Assembly (NCBI GenBank): GCA_024275915.1 | Contig: JAJRYG010000010.1 | Span: 62,001-126,000, forward strand | DNA from: Gammaproteobacteria bacterium | GTDB taxonomy: Bacteria; Pseudomonadota; Gammaproteobacteria; UBA6429; Thiohalophilaceae | Direction: 5' to 3' | DNA: 64,000 nucleotides | Part shown: piece by piece, positions 26,713 to 36,254 of the stretch | Position numbering within the stretch: the stretch's first letter is position 1 | Layout of the letters: each line of letters begins with the position of its first letter | Made by a program: the position numbers and the translations under genes | Notes under the pieces: model-generated | What the model was told of the DNA's origin: nothing | What the model saw: only the letters and a program-made list of their open reading frames with translations | The model's database searches: none

Positions 26713-28125
26713 TTAGAGGATTTCCGAGGAGTAGTCGGCCAGGCGGGAGCGTTCGCCACGCACCAGGGTGATGTGGCCGCTGTGGATCCAGTTCTTGAAG
26801 CGGTCGACAACATAGGTGAGCCCCGAGGTGGTTTCGGTGAGGTAGGGAGTGTCAATCTGGGCGATGTTGCCCAGGCAGACCACCTTGGTGCCGGGACCGG
26901 CGCGGGTGATGAGGGTCTTGAGCTGCTTGGAAGTCAGATTCTGGGCTTCATCGATGATGATGAAGCGATTGAGGAAGGTGCGGCCGCGCATGAAGTTGAC
27001 CGAGCGGATCTTGATGCGGTTGCTGAGTATGTCGTTGGTGGCGGCCCGGGCCCAGTCACCGCCACCGCCTTCCTCGGTCTTGGTCAGGACTTCGAGGTTG
27101 TCCATCAGGGCACCCATCCAGGGGGTCATCTTTTCTTCCTCGGTACCGGGCAGGTAGCCGATATCTTCTCCTACCGGAATGGTCACGCGGGTCATGATGA
27201 TTTCGGCATAACGGTTTTCTTCTACTGTTTGTTGCAGGCCGGCGGCCAGGGTCAGCAGGGTCTTGCCGGTTCCGGCCATGCCCAGCAGGGTGACGAAGTC
27301 GATGTCGGGATCCATCAACAGATTGAGGGCAAAGTTCTGCTCGCGGTTGCGGGCCTTGATGCCCCAGATGGCATTTTTGGGGTTGGCGTAATCACGTACC
27401 GTTTCGATGGTGGCTTTTTCGTCTTCCACCTGGCGGACAATGGCTTCGAAGCCGGCATCCTTGCTGTAGATGAATTCACCCGGGTACCAGTTCTTTACGT
27501 CTGGCCCGGTGATGCTGTAGAAGGTACGGCCTTCTTCGAGCCAGGAGTCCATGTCCTTGGCATGGGTTTCCCAGAAGTCATTGCTAATTTCGGCGCAGCC
27601 GCGGTAGAGCAGGTCGGCATCTTCCAGTACCTTGTCGTTGTGATAGTCCTCGGCATGCAGACCCACCACGGCGGCCTTGATGCGCAGGTTGATGTCCTTG
27701 GTCACCAGGGTGATGCGCCTGCCGTCATCCTTTTGTTGCATGGCCAGGGCGGTACCGAGGATGTTGTTGTCGGGCAGGTTTCCCGGCAGGTAGTTGGGCA
27801 GGGTATCGGGATAGGCGCGGGTCTGAAAGAACAGCCGACCACTAAGTTTTTCATTGATCGGATCGCCATTGCTCACGGTGTGCAGTTTACGGTTCAGCAG
27901 CAGGCCCCGCTCGATGTCTTCGTGGCTGGCCTCGCTCATCAGTTCGTCCATGAAGCGGCTGGCCTGGCGGGCGTTGCGGGCCACTTCGCTGTTGCCCTTC
28001 TTGTTTCGATCCAGCTCTTCGAGCACCATCATGGGGATGTAGAGATCATGTTCCTGAAAGCGGAACAGGCTGGCGGGGTCGTGCATCAATACATTGGAAT
28101 CGAGAACAAACAGTCGCTCTGCCAT
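26713..28125 (-). CDS. PhoH-like protein with an N-terminal PIN domain
   Basis: A 470-residue fusion of a PIN-type ribonuclease fold and a PhoH ATPase, the PhoH2-type arrangement. The PIN part (about 1-150) shows FVLDSNVLMHDP with Asp9 and TKDINLR near 142-148. The ATPase part has Walker A GMAGTGKT at 282-289 and Walker B FIIIDEAQN near 388-396. The family is linked to RNA unwinding and cleavage in other bacteria; its role here is not known. It is followed downstream by the convergent pelG end, and bcp lies eight bases upstream, so the two minus-strand genes probably share a transcript. Confidence 0.9.
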   Translation of the reverse strand: MAERLFVLDSNVLMHDPASLFRFQEHDLYIPMMVLEELDRNKKGNSEVARNARQASRFMDELMSEASHEDIERGLLLNRKLHTVSNGDPINEKLSGRLFFQTRAYPDTLPNYLPGNLPDNNILGTALAMQQKDDGRRITLVTKDINLRIKAAVVGLHAEDYHNDKVLEDADLLYRGCAEISNDFWETHAKDMDSWLEEGRTFYSITGPDVKNWYPGEFIYSKDAGFEAIVRQVEDEKATIETVRDYANPKNAIWGIKARNREQNFALNLLMDPDIDFVTLLGMAGTGKTLLTLAAGLQQTVEENRYAEIIMTRVTIPVGEDIGYLPGTEEEKMTPWMGALMDNLEVLTKTEEGGGGDWARAATNDILSNRIKIRSVNFMRGRTFLNRFIIIDEAQNLTSKQLKTLITRAGPGTKVVCLGNIAQIDTPYLTETTSGLTYVVDRFKNWIHSGHITLVRGERSRLADYSSEIL

Positions 28126-28133
28126 GGTTTTGC

Positions 28134-28616
28134 TTATTTCCGGTTTTCTTTATTGAGGGCTTTTACCGCGGTCAGGACTTCGTCTGCATGACCATCAACC
28201 TTGACCTTGCGCCATTCCTGGCGCAGTTTGCCGTTGGCGTCGATGAGGAAGGTGCTGCGTTCGATGCCGCGTACCTGCTTGCCGTACATGTTCTTCATCT
28301 TGATGACATCGAACAGCTGGCACAGGGTTTCGGCCTTGTCCGACAGCAGGTCGAACGTGAAGCCCTGTTTGCTGCGGAAATTTTCATGGGCGTTGAGGCT
28401 GTCCCGCGAGACGCCGAGCACCACCGTGTTCTGGCGCTTGAATCTTGCCAGATTGGCCTGGAAGTCCAGGCCCTCCCGGGTACAGCCCGGGGTGCTGTCC
28501 TTGGGATAAAAATACAGCACCACGTTCTTGCCCTTCAGATCGGCAAGGCCAATCTCCTTGTCTCCGGTGGCGGGCAAGCTGAAATCGGGTACTTTCTTGT
28601 TGACTTCGACAGTCAT
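28134..28616 (-). CDS. bcp: Bcp/PrxQ-type peroxiredoxin, apparently 1-Cys
   Basis: A thiol peroxidase of 160 residues that reduces hydrogen and organic peroxides with thioredoxin. The active-site motif is PKDSTPGCTREGLDF, with Thr42 and the peroxidatic Cys45. The E. coli enzyme has a resolving Cys at position 50; here that position is Leu. Cys78-type alternatives are also absent, so it probably works as a 1-Cys enzyme with an external thiol. The gene lies eight bases upstream of the phoH-like gene. Confidence 0.93.
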   Translation of the reverse strand: MTVEVNKKVPDFSLPATGDKEIGLADLKGKNVVLYFYPKDSTPGCTREGLDFQANLARFKRQNTVVLGVSRDSLNAHENFRSKQGFTFDLLSDKAETLCQLFDVIKMKNMYGKQVRGIERSTFLIDANGKLRQEWRKVKVDGHADEVLTAVKALNKENRK

Positions 28617-28746
28617 TCATCACTCCTGCAGTTTTATCAGCGACTTTCAGATAGTGTAAACCATGGCGCTGTGGGACACATGCTGAATTGTGTACCGCTG
28701 CCGGCCCGCCTGCAACGGTACCCCCTTCACCTTGTTCGCAGCAGGG

Positions 28747-29841
28747 TTACTCCGTATCCAGTTGCACCGCACGTAACTGCTCGGCGGCCAGTTCCGGGCT
28801 GATGGTATTGACGAACAGTCCCGAGCCCAGCTCGAAACCACTGGGAATGCTTGTGCGGGGACAGATCTCCAGATGCCAGTGATAGCTGGCCTCACAGTCG
28901 TCGTAGCCGGGGCCATGGGGCTGGGAGTGAAGGAAGAAGTTGTACTGGGCACCGCCGATGACCGCATCGAGCCGACTCATGGTGCGCTTGAGGACTCGGG
29001 CGAAGTCGGCCAGATCCTCGGTGCTGGCGGTCTGGAAATTGCTGTTGTGCTGCAAGGGCAGGATGTGGATTTCCCATTCATAACGGCTGGCAAAGGGCTT
29101 GATGGCGATAAAGCGCTCGCCCCGTTCCACCACGTATTGGCCGACGTCGATCTTGCGCACCACCTCGCCGGATTCCCGATCGTAGATGGTGGTTTCAAAC
29201 GTCAGGGCTTCGTCGATGAGGGTGCAGAAGATGCAGTGGTGGTGCTTGTCGTAGAACTCGCGGCTGTTGCGCACCTCGTCCTGCAGGTTCTGCGGCACCA
29301 CCGGCAGGGCGATGATCTGACTGTGGGTGTGGGCCATGCTGGCACCGGCGGCAGGACCGAAGTTCTTGAACAGCAGCACGTACTTGAGTCGGCTGTCCGA
29401 CTCGTAGAGCTGGCCGATGCGGGTCTGGAACAGGGTAAACAGCCGGTCGAGATGTTCGACGGACATTTCGTGGATGGCGATGCCATGCTGGGGGTGATCG
29501 ATGATCACCTCGTGACGGCCATAGCCATCCATGGCCTGCTGCAGGCCAAAGCTCAGCCCCATCTGGTTGCTGTCTTCCCCAAGTACCGGGAACAGGTTCT
29601 CGACGATGCGGGCCTGCCAGTCCCCACTGTCGTCATTGATGCGGGTGATTTCCGGTGGGGTCTTGTCTTCATTGCCGCGGCAGAAGGGGCAGGTGTCCAC
29701 GTGGGCTCGGGTATCACGTGGCGCGGGATCTTCGCTTTTCTGCGGGCGCATGTTACGGGCGGTGGCGATCAGGACAGATTCGGTGGGAACAATGGGGTTG
29801 ATACGGATTTCCCGCACTCCCTTGGGTGTATTGGCGACCAT
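28747..29841 (-). CDS. galT: Galactose-1-phosphate uridylyltransferase GalT
   Basis: A 364-residue HIT-superfamily nucleotidyltransferase. It exchanges UMP between UDP-glucose and galactose 1-phosphate (Leloir pathway). The zinc-binding CPFC is at residues 51-54. The active-site motif is HTHSQ at 171-175, with His173 as the likely uridylylated nucleophile; many relatives have HPHGQ, so this version is slightly unusual. SQPHGPGYDDCEASYHWHLE is the second conserved block. No other gal gene is adjacent. It could supply UDP-hexoses for polysaccharides such as Pel, but related enzymes acting on ADP-sugars exist, so the substrate is not certain. Confidence 0.87.
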   Translation of the reverse strand: MVANTPKGVREIRINPIVPTESVLIATARNMRPQKSEDPAPRDTRAHVDTCPFCRGNEDKTPPEITRINDDSGDWQARIVENLFPVLGEDSNQMGLSFGLQQAMDGYGRHEVIIDHPQHGIAIHEMSVEHLDRLFTLFQTRIGQLYESDSRLKYVLLFKNFGPAAGASMAHTHSQIIALPVVPQNLQDEVRNSREFYDKHHHCIFCTLIDEALTFETTIYDRESGEVVRKIDVGQYVVERGERFIAIKPFASRYEWEIHILPLQHNSNFQTASTEDLADFARVLKRTMSRLDAVIGGAQYNFFLHSQPHGPGYDDCEASYHWHLEICPRTSIPSGFELGSGLFVNTISPELAAEQLRAVQLDTE

Positions 29842-29934
29842 GGTGACCTCGAATGTGTATGCCGATAAGGGGAAAAATCTTCAGCCCAGACGATACTCCC
29901 AATTGACCCGATTGTAGACCTGGATAATTTTATG

Positions 29935-29979
29935 GCCCCCTAAACAGGATATTGAAGCCCCGCAAGGCTTTGAGGGGGC
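29935..29979. repeat. Nested hairpin upstream of galT
   Basis: Outer GCCCCC (29935-29940) pairs with GGGGGC (29974-29979), and inner AAGCC pairs with GGCTT around CCGCAA. The left part (TAAACAGGATATTGAAGCCC) weakly resembles the terminus of repeat family C at 62964. No T-run follows. Confidence 0.35.
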
Positions 29980-30094
29980 TGAGAGCGCAAATCGAGGTTG
30001 AATATTTCTGATTGTAATCAATGGCTTGACTTGTTCTCATGGTGCATTGACCGGCGTGCAGGGCCGGAGAATCGGGACAGACTCAATCGGGCGG

Positions 30095-30275
30095 GAATTC
30101 TTGTCAGGGCAACGCATGCTCACTTTGCGCCCGGTGTAAGTGATTGATATTCAGACGCCGTGAAGACATCCCTGTCGGCTTGGCTGCCGCGTCCCTGCGG
30201 CAGACATTGAATATCAATCACTTGCACCGGCCAAGAATCCGTATATCAGACAGCATGATCTTGCCCTGGAATTCT
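30095..30275. repeat. Inverted-repeat element, repeat family A, most complete copy
   Basis: Arms at 30131-30153 and 30208-30230 pair over 23 bases with one mismatch (core TAAGTGATTGATATTCA). They enclose about 54 bases that hold a second hairpin (GCTGCCGC/GCGGCAG). Similarity continues outward on both sides (CAGGGCAA...ATGCT) to GGAATTC at each edge, so the element is about 180 bases. There is no reading frame inside. It fills most of the galT-dapA gap; a one-mismatch FNR-like site (CTGAT-N4-ATCAA) lies at 30008-30021 beside it. Confidence 0.8.
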
Positions 30276-30327
30276 TGTCACGGGGAGGCTGTCAAAGTAC
30301 CATTGTCGTTTTTTTGCGGAGAAGGGC

Positions 30328-31203
30328 ATGTTTCAAGGCAGTATGGTGGCATTGGTGACGCCGATGCATCCCGACGGTCGCGTCGACACGGACGCCCTGG
30401 CCCGTCTGGTGGAGTTTCATGTCGAAAATGGCACCGATGCCATTATTGCCATGGGCACCACCGGTGAATCGGCGACCCTTGACGAGACCGAGCATTGCGA
30501 AGTGATCGGTCAGGTGGTAAAAATGTCGGCAGGCCGCATCCCGGTGATTGCCGGCACCGGCTCCAATTCCACCCGTGAAGCCATCGAGCTGACCCGTTGC
30601 GCCAAACAGGTCGGTGCCGATGCCTGCCTGCTGGTGACACCCTATTACAACAAGCCCACCCAGCAGGGCCTGTACCTGCATTTTCGTGCCGTGGCCGAGG
30701 CGGTGGACATTCCGCAGATCCTCTACAATGTCCCAGGGCGTACCGCCGTGGACATGCTGCCCGAGACCGTCGAGCGCCTGGCCGGCATCCCCAACATCAT
30801 CGGCATCAAGGAAGCCACCGGCGACATTGCCCGTGGCCGGGACATCATGCAGCGCTGTGGCCCGGACTTCGAGGTCTACAGTGGTGATGATGCCACCGCC
30901 GTGGCGCTGATCCTGGCCGGGGCACGTGGGGACATCTCCGTGACGGCCAATGTCGCCCCCGGTGACATGCATCAGATGTGTGCCGCCGCCCTGGCCGGAG
31001 ATGCCGAAACGGCACAGGCCATCAACCAGAAGCTGATGCCTCTGCACACCAGGCTGTTTGTCGAAGCCAACCCTATCCCGGTCAAATGGGCGCTGATGGA
31101 AATGGGCATGATCTCTTCCGGGATCCGTTTACCGCTGACAGAATTATCCGCTGAAAACCAGCCCGTTGTTCGCCTGGCGATGCAACAGGCCGGTGTTCTC
31201 TAG
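30328..31203 (+). CDS. dapA: 4-hydroxy-tetrahydrodipicolinate synthase DapA
   Basis: First committed step of lysine/diaminopimelate synthesis: condenses pyruvate with aspartate semialdehyde. It is a cytoplasmic TIM barrel of 291 residues. Active-site residues are visible: Thr44-Thr45 in GTTGES, Tyr107 in TPYYNKP, Tyr133 in LYNVPGRT with Arg138, and the Schiff-base Lys161 in IGIKEATGD. It heads the dapA-bamC-MBL-purC run, an order common in gammaproteobacteria. The gap to bamC is 46 bases. Confidence 0.96.
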   Translation: MFQGSMVALVTPMHPDGRVDTDALARLVEFHVENGTDAIIAMGTTGESATLDETEHCEVIGQVVKMSAGRIPVIAGTGSNSTREAIELTRCAKQVGADACLLVTPYYNKPTQQGLYLHFRAVAEAVDIPQILYNVPGRTAVDMLPETVERLAGIPNIIGIKEATGDIARGRDIMQRCGPDFEVYSGDDATAVALILAGARGDISVTANVAPGDMHQMCAAALAGDAETAQAINQKLMPLHTRLFVEANPIPVKWALMEMGMISSGIRLPLTELSAENQPVVRLAMQQAGVL

Positions 31204-31249
31204 CCGCCAGCGACGGCGGATACTCTTTATTTTTCAAGGAACATACCAG

Positions 31250-32329
31250 ATGCTAAAACGTATCGCTCTATTGCTCGGCATTGCCCTTATTGTCTCCGTG
31301 TCGGCCTGCAGCTCGACGGGAAAAGATACCGGTTATTACAAGTCGAAGACCAAGACGAAAACCGACAAACCACTGGAAGTCCCACCGGAGCTGACTCGTC
31401 CAGAACGGTCAGACAGCCTTTCGGTGCCGGTCATTTTCACTGAAGATGCCACCTATTCACAGAATCAGGCGGATTCGACCCGGGTCAAGCGGGATCGCGG
31501 TCTGCTGCCGGATACCCCGGGCGGGCGGCTGAAACAGGATGGTGACATTCGCTGGCTGGAAGTGGATGCCAGCCCCGAGGAGGTCTGGCGTGAGGCACAG
31601 GGCTTTTTCCGCAGCCTCGGTTTCGAGATCAAGCAACAGGTCCCCAAGCTGGGCATTTTCCAGACCAGCATGCAAAAAAGTGAGGTCTATCTGCCCACCA
31701 ACTGGTTCATCAAGGTGCTCAACAAGCTTTCATCATCGGGTTACATGGACAAGTACCGGGTGAGGATCGAGCGTACCGACGACCCGCACAAGACCCGCAT
31801 GTACATCACCCACCAGGGCTGGGAAGAAGTGGCCATCAATGAAGACGATGCGACCAGCGTGGTGGATACTTTCTGGCAGCCGCGTCCGTCGGATCCTGAG
31901 CTCGAAGTGGAAATGATGCTGCGTTTTCTGGCCTTCCGGGGCATGGACGAAGAGCAGGTCGAGCAGGCGCGCAAGAACAAGCCAAAACATGAAGACCGTG
32001 CCGTGATCGAGGAACTGGATGGGGAGAAGACCCTGGTGGTACTGGAAAACTTCCCGCGCACTTGGCGACGCACCGGCCTGGCCATTGACCGGCTTGGCAT
32101 CGAACTTGAAGACAGGAACCGGGATGAAGGTCTGTACTACATCAGACTGAGTGAGGATTTCCTCAAGAACCACGCCAGCAAGAGCAAGGACAAGACCGTA
32201 CAGTTCAAGATCCAGGTCAATGAGCGTGACGGTGAAAGCCTGATCATCATTCGTGACATGGATGGCAACCGTGCCAGGGGCAAGAATGCCGAGGTGCTGC
32301 TGGAACAGCTGTTCAAGTTGCTGCGTTAA
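31250..32329 (+). CDS. bamC: Outer-membrane assembly lipoprotein BamC
   Basis: Lipoprotein subunit of the BAM complex that folds beta-barrel proteins into the outer membrane (old names NlpB, DapX). The ATG at 31250 follows AAGGA and gives 359 residues beginning with a lipoprotein signal (ALIVSVSACSS, acylated Cys20). A disordered BamD-binding segment (about 30-90, PLEVPPELTRPERSDSLSVP) is followed by two helix-grip domains (about 100-235 and 250-355). The longer upstream frame overlaps dapA and is not needed. Confidence 0.9.
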   Translation: MLKRIALLLGIALIVSVSACSSTGKDTGYYKSKTKTKTDKPLEVPPELTRPERSDSLSVPVIFTEDATYSQNQADSTRVKRDRGLLPDTPGGRLKQDGDIRWLEVDASPEEVWREAQGFFRSLGFEIKQQVPKLGIFQTSMQKSEVYLPTNWFIKVLNKLSSSGYMDKYRVRIERTDDPHKTRMYITHQGWEEVAINEDDATSVVDTFWQPRPSDPELEVEMMLRFLAFRGMDEEQVEQARKNKPKHEDRAVIEELDGEKTLVVLENFPRTWRRTGLAIDRLGIELEDRNRDEGLYYIRLSEDFLKNHASKSKDKTVQFKIQVNERDGESLIIIRDMDGNRARGKNAEVLLEQLFKLLR

Positions 32330-32339
32330 GGCCAAACAC

Positions 32340-33101
32340 GTGCAGTTTGCCTCTCTGGGCAGTGGTAGCAAGGGCAATGCCACCCTGGTCAAGACCGCCA
32401 GGGCCTGCCTTCTCATCGACTGCGGGTTTTCCATGCGCGAGGCGCTGACCCGGCTGGAAAGACTGGACTGTGAGCCAGAAGCCATCAGCGCGATTCTGGT
32501 GACCCATGAGCACGGGGATCATGTTCGTGGTGTGGGTCCCCTGGCGCGTCGCTACGGCATACCGGTATGGACCTCACGGGGTACGGCCAGCGGTTCGGTA
32601 CTGGGCAAGCTGCCCGAACACCACTACCTGGATGTGCACGAGGAACTGCAAATCGGTGACATTGCCGTGCACTCCTTTCCGGTGCCCCATGACGCCCGGG
32701 AACCCTGCCAGTTTGTTTTTCAGCAGGATGCGGGCAAGCGCCTGGGTATCCTCACCGATACCGGCTCTATCACGGCCCATATCGAGGAAAAACTCTCGGC
32801 CTGTGATGCGCTGCTGCTCGAATGCAACCATGATGCAGAAATGCTGTCCAACGGACCTTACCCCTTGTCATTGAAGCAACGGGTAGCCAGTCGGCTGGGG
32901 CATCTGAGCAATGCGCAGGCGGCCGAGCTGTTGTCCCGACTGGACGTGTCCCGCCTGCAAACCCTGGTGGTGGCACACCTGAGTGAACAGAACAACACAC
33001 CCGAACATGCCAGAGCGGCCCTGGCGGCCGTGCTGGACTGTGAACCCGACTGGATCCAGGTTGCCGATCAGGCCGCAGGATTCGACTGGTACCAGATTTG
33101 A
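32340..33101 (+). CDS. MBL-fold metallo-hydrolase, YycJ/WalJ-like
   Basis: A 253-residue metallo-beta-lactamase-fold hydrolase with the metal-binding motif THEHGDHV near residues 56-63 and later ligands in PVPHDAREP, LTDTGS and VVAHLSEQNNTPE. It resembles the YycJ/VicX/WalJ group, proposed to act as a 5'-3' exonuclease or in cell-wall and DNA-repair functions. I chose GTG at 32340, ten bases after the bamC stop, because the product then starts at VQFASLGSGSKGNATLV, the usual N-terminus. The longer in-frame ATG lies inside bamC. Confidence 0.87.
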   Translation: MQFASLGSGSKGNATLVKTARACLLIDCGFSMREALTRLERLDCEPEAISAILVTHEHGDHVRGVGPLARRYGIPVWTSRGTASGSVLGKLPEHHYLDVHEELQIGDIAVHSFPVPHDAREPCQFVFQQDAGKRLGILTDTGSITAHIEEKLSACDALLLECNHDAEMLSNGPYPLSLKQRVASRLGHLSNAQAAELLSRLDVSRLQTLVVAHLSEQNNTPEHARAALAAVLDCEPDWIQVADQAAGFDWYQI

Positions 33102-33157
33102 ATTTTTGACATCACAACATGAATCAACCCCGCTGGGTTGGCACAGGAGTTTAGACA

Positions 33158-33871
33158 ATGAAACGACAGGCAGAGCTGTTTTCCGGCAAGGCAAAAACCG
33201 TTTATACCACCGATGATCCTGACAAGCTGATCCTGCATTTTCGCAATGACACTTCGGCTTTCGACGGAGAAAAAATCGAACAGCTGGATCGCAAGGGCAT
33301 GGTCAACAACAAGTTCAATGCCTTCATCATGCAGAAACTGGAAGCCGCCGGAGTGCCGACCCATTTCATCCAACTGCTGTCCGATGAAGAGTCACTGGTA
33401 AAGAAACTCGACATGCTGCCCATTGAATGTGTGGTTCGCAATATCAGCACCGGCAGCCTGTGTCGTCGGCTGGGCGTGGAAGAAGGCATGGATCTGGAGC
33501 CACCGACCTTCGAGTTCTTTTTGAAGAACGACGAACTGCATGATCCCATGATCAATGACTATCACATTCTTTCTTTCAAATGGGCGACCGAAGACGAGAT
33601 CGCCCAGATGAAGGAACTGACCTTCAAGGTCAACGATATCCTGAAAAAACTGTTTGCCGATGCGGGGCTGTTACTGGTGGACTACAAGCTCGAATACGGT
33701 CGCTACCAGGGCGGGCTCGTGCTGGGTGATGAATTTACCCCCGATGGCTGTCGCCTCTGGGACGCCGAAACCCGCGAGAAGCTCGACAAGGATCGCTTCC
33801 GTCAGGGACTTGGCGGCGTGGTCGAGGCCTATGAAGAAGTGGCCCATCGCCTGGGGGTCAAGCTCGACTGA
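33158..33871 (+). CDS. purC: SAICAR synthetase PurC
   Basis: Purine synthesis enzyme that joins CAIR and aspartate with ATP to give SAICAR. Its 237 residues match the bacterial monofunctional form. Motifs: SGKAKTVY near residues 9-16 (ATP loop), [25 protein letters not shown], and VDYKLEYGR then [12 protein letters not shown]. It ends the dapA-bamC-MBL-purC run and is followed by a strong terminator. Confidence 0.96.
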   Translation: MKRQAELFSGKAKTVYTTDDPDKLILHFRNDTSAFDGEKIEQLDRKGMVNNKFNAFIMQKLEAAGVPTHFIQLLSDEESLVKKLDMLPIECVVRNISTGSLCRRLGVEEGMDLEPPTFEFFLKNDELHDPMINDYHILSFKWATEDEIAQMKELTFKVNDILKKLFADAGLLLVDYKLEYGRYQGGLVLGDEFTPDGCRLWDAETREKLDKDRFRQGLGGVVEAYEEVAHRLGVKLD

Positions 33872-33898
33872 ACCTGACATCGGGGGGGGTACGCCATC

Positions 33899-33930
33899 AA
33901 AAGCCACATTAATCGTAATGTGGCTTTTTT
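33899..33930 (+). terminator. Intrinsic terminator after purC
   Basis: An AAAGCCACATTA / TAATGTGGCTTT stem with a short loop ends in six T. It starts 27 bases after the purC stop. Confidence 0.92.
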
Positions 33931-34015
33931 GTGTCCAGACTATGCAAAAGGTAGTAAAAATACTCACAATGCGCGAACCAATTCCGTTTTCAATGAGTTT
34001 TTCCACATAAAACCC

Positions 34016-34042
34016 TGAAGTTATGCGCCAGTCAGCCGCTTT
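34016..34042 (+). promoter_or_regulatory. Candidate sigma-28 promoter of chemoreceptor 2
   Basis: TGAAGTTA, 11 bases, GCCGCTTT. The -35 matches TAAAGTTT at six of eight positions with exact spacing; the -10 keeps GCCG but diverges afterwards. Transcription from here would start near 34049. That agrees with translation from the ATG at 34086 and not from the upstream frame start at 34023. Confidence 0.45.
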
Positions 34043-34085
34043 ATACAGGGTACAGAATCTGAAAAACTGCTCAAAGGTGAGAAAA

Positions 34086-36119
34086 ATGGCGAGAGTATTA
34101 GCCCTCTTTGCACAATTTAAAATCAGCCACAAGTTGTGGGCGGGTTTTGGCACACTGGTGCTGCTGTTGCTGCTGGTGTCGCTGACTGCGCTGAAAAGCC
34201 TGTCTGACGCCAAGGAAAACATGACCAAAATTGTCGATGAAGTGCAGCCGACTCTGCTGGCATCGATGGGAGTGGCCGATGCCCTGGACCGCACCAACGC
34301 GGCCCTGGGTTTCTATCTGCTCAGCAAGACCGAGTCCGACAAGAATGAATACCTGGCTAATCTGAAGTTTCTCGATGAGTCTGTCGTGCGCCTGGCGCAG
34401 ATGCCTAATGTGCAGAACCAGTCAGAAATACTGGCACGGGTGCAGCAGGTTGCCAATGGTATCGAAAAGTTCAAGGGCTACAAGGATCGAATGCTCGAAC
34501 TGGCGGTAGACATAAACAAGAATCAGCCGGGTCGGGCCTTTTCGGTAGAAAACATGGCACCGATTGCCAGCAACATCCAGCAGAACCTGACCCAGATGCT
34601 CGATGCCGAGGATGAGGAAGATGCCAACGAAGAAAGAAAGACATTATTGCTGGAAATCGCCGATTTGCGACAGTTGTGGATGAATATTCTCAATGAAAAC
34701 CGTGCCTTCATGGCTTTCCGGGGGCAGCCCAATATTGAAAATACCAAGTTGTTTCGCCTGGGGTTCATAGAAAAAGTGGCCCAGCTGGCCAGTCAGGAAG
34801 ACATGCTCAACTTCGAACAGGCCGAGGCCATCGAGGCGATTCAGTCGGGCATGAATCACTATTTCTCCCTGCAAGACAAGATGTTCACCATTCACAGTGG
34901 CGAGAAGTGGCGCACCGATGCCTATCTGATCAGCCACGAAATTGGCCCCCTGCTGCATGATATCAAGCAGAACATCGATCAGATCATCGAACATCAACAG
35001 AATGGGGCCGAGCAGGCGTCGGACTCTCTGTTGAACCAGGTCGATGCCACGACGAGCATTATCGGTGCCCTGTTAGTGCTTGGACTGATTGTGGGTGTTG
35101 GGGGCGCGGTGCTGATTACCATGCTGATCAGCCGGCCGCTCAAGGCCACGGTTGATGCCATGACGGACATCGCCGAAGGCGAAGGGGATCTGACCCGCCG
35201 CCTCGAAGTGGTCGGCAAGGATGAAATTGCCCAGCTTTCCCTGGCCTTCAACAAGTTTGTCGACAAGATCCAGACCACCATCAAGCAGGTGGCCAACTCC
35301 ACCAGCCAGCTGGCAGCGGCATCGGAACAGATGTCCGTGGTCAGTAACGAAGCCAGCAGTGGCGTTCAGCGACAGCGCGCGGAAACCGAGCAGGTGGCCA
35401 CCGCCATGAACGAAATGACTGCCACGGTTCAGGAAGTGGCGCGGCATGCCGAATCGGCCGCCGAGTCGGCGGGCGAGGCCGATGCACAGGCGCAAAATGG
35501 CCGCCAGGTGGTTAATAACACCATCTCGGCCATCGATGTGCTGGCCCGTGACGTGGAAAAGGCCGCAGATGTGATCCAGAGCCTGGAAAAGGACAGCGAC
35601 GAGATCGGCACGGTGCTGGAAGTGATTCGTGGCATTGCCGAGCAGACCAACCTGCTGGCCCTGAATGCGGCCATTGAAGCGGCCCGGGCCGGTGAGCAGG
35701 GTCGAGGCTTCGCCGTGGTGGCGGACGAGGTGCGCAGCCTGGCCAGCCGGACCCAGAGTTCCACGGAGGAAATTCAGCAGATGATCGAACGCCTGCAAAA
35801 GGGCTCACGGGATGCCGTGACGGTGATGGAAACCGGCCGTAACCAGGCTCAGATCAGTGTCGAGCAGGCCACCCAGGCCGGCAGTGCGCTGGAAAGCATT
35901 ACCAGCGCGGTGGATGCGATTTCGGCCATGAACAACCAGATTGCCGAGGCGGCACGCCAGCAGGGCGAAGTGGCCGATGAAATCAACCAGAACATCATCA
36001 ATATCAGCCAGGTGGCCGATGAAACCTCCGAAGGCACCCAGCAACTGGCCACTGCCAGTGCCGAACTGGCGCACCTTTCCCAGGAACTGCAGACCCTGGT
36101 AAGCCGTTTCAAGGTATAA
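34086..36119 (+). CDS. Methyl-accepting chemotaxis protein with helical periplasmic sensor
   Basis: A 677-residue chemoreceptor. ATG 34086 is preferred because AAGGTGAG precedes it and the product begins with the first membrane segment (about 17-38). A large, mostly helical periplasmic domain (about 39-325) follows and may form a four-helix-bundle sensor. The second membrane segment is near 327-350 ([20 protein letters not shown]). HAMP comes next ([25 protein letters not shown]). The cytoplasmic hairpin has the tip [20 protein letters not shown] near 518-537. The ligand is unknown. It is monocistronic and ended by a strong terminator. Confidence 0.93.
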   Translation: MARVLALFAQFKISHKLWAGFGTLVLLLLLVSLTALKSLSDAKENMTKIVDEVQPTLLASMGVADALDRTNAALGFYLLSKTESDKNEYLANLKFLDESVVRLAQMPNVQNQSEILARVQQVANGIEKFKGYKDRMLELAVDINKNQPGRAFSVENMAPIASNIQQNLTQMLDAEDEEDANEERKTLLLEIADLRQLWMNILNENRAFMAFRGQPNIENTKLFRLGFIEKVAQLASQEDMLNFEQAEAIEAIQSGMNHYFSLQDKMFTIHSGEKWRTDAYLISHEIGPLLHDIKQNIDQIIEHQQNGAEQASDSLLNQVDATTSIIGALLVLGLIVGVGGAVLITMLISRPLKATVDAMTDIAEGEGDLTRRLEVVGKDEIAQLSLAFNKFVDKIQTTIKQVANSTSQLAAASEQMSVVSNEASSGVQRQRAETEQVATAMNEMTATVQEVARHAESAAESAGEADAQAQNGRQVVNNTISAIDVLARDVEKAADVIQSLEKDSDEIGTVLEVIRGIAEQTNLLALNAAIEAARAGEQGRGFAVVADEVRSLASRTQSSTEEIQQMIERLQKGSRDAVTVMETGRNQAQISVEQATQAGSALESITSAVDAISAMNNQIAEAARQQGEVADEINQNIINISQVADETSEGTQQLATASAELAHLSQELQTLVSRFKV

Positions 36120-36142
36120 TCCTGAATTCTTGTGAGACAGGC

Positions 36143-36169
36143 AAAACCCCGGTGTTCCGGGGTTTTTTT
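36143..36169 (+). terminator. Intrinsic terminator after chemoreceptor 2
   Basis: An AAAACCCCGG / CCGGGGTTTT stem around TGTT ends in a run of seven T. It lies 23 bases past the stop codon. Confidence 0.93.
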
Positions 36170-36254
36170 GTTGCAGGGGTCTTTTTGCCAAATGCTGCAA
36201 AACCCGTACAATGGCACCACCATTACTGCCCGTAACCTGTGAATAATTGTTTTT

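Noticed and set aside
29862-29869. GCCGATAA, a perfect sigma-28 -10 box, upstream of dapA
   Set aside because: There is no TAAAGT-like box 11 bases before it, and the next plus-strand gene is more than 450 bases away.
30008-30021. FNR-like site CTGAT-N4-ATCAA
   Set aside because: One base is off consensus, it lies over 150 bases from galT and 300 from dapA, and it abuts a repeat element. I note it but do not call it a regulatory site.
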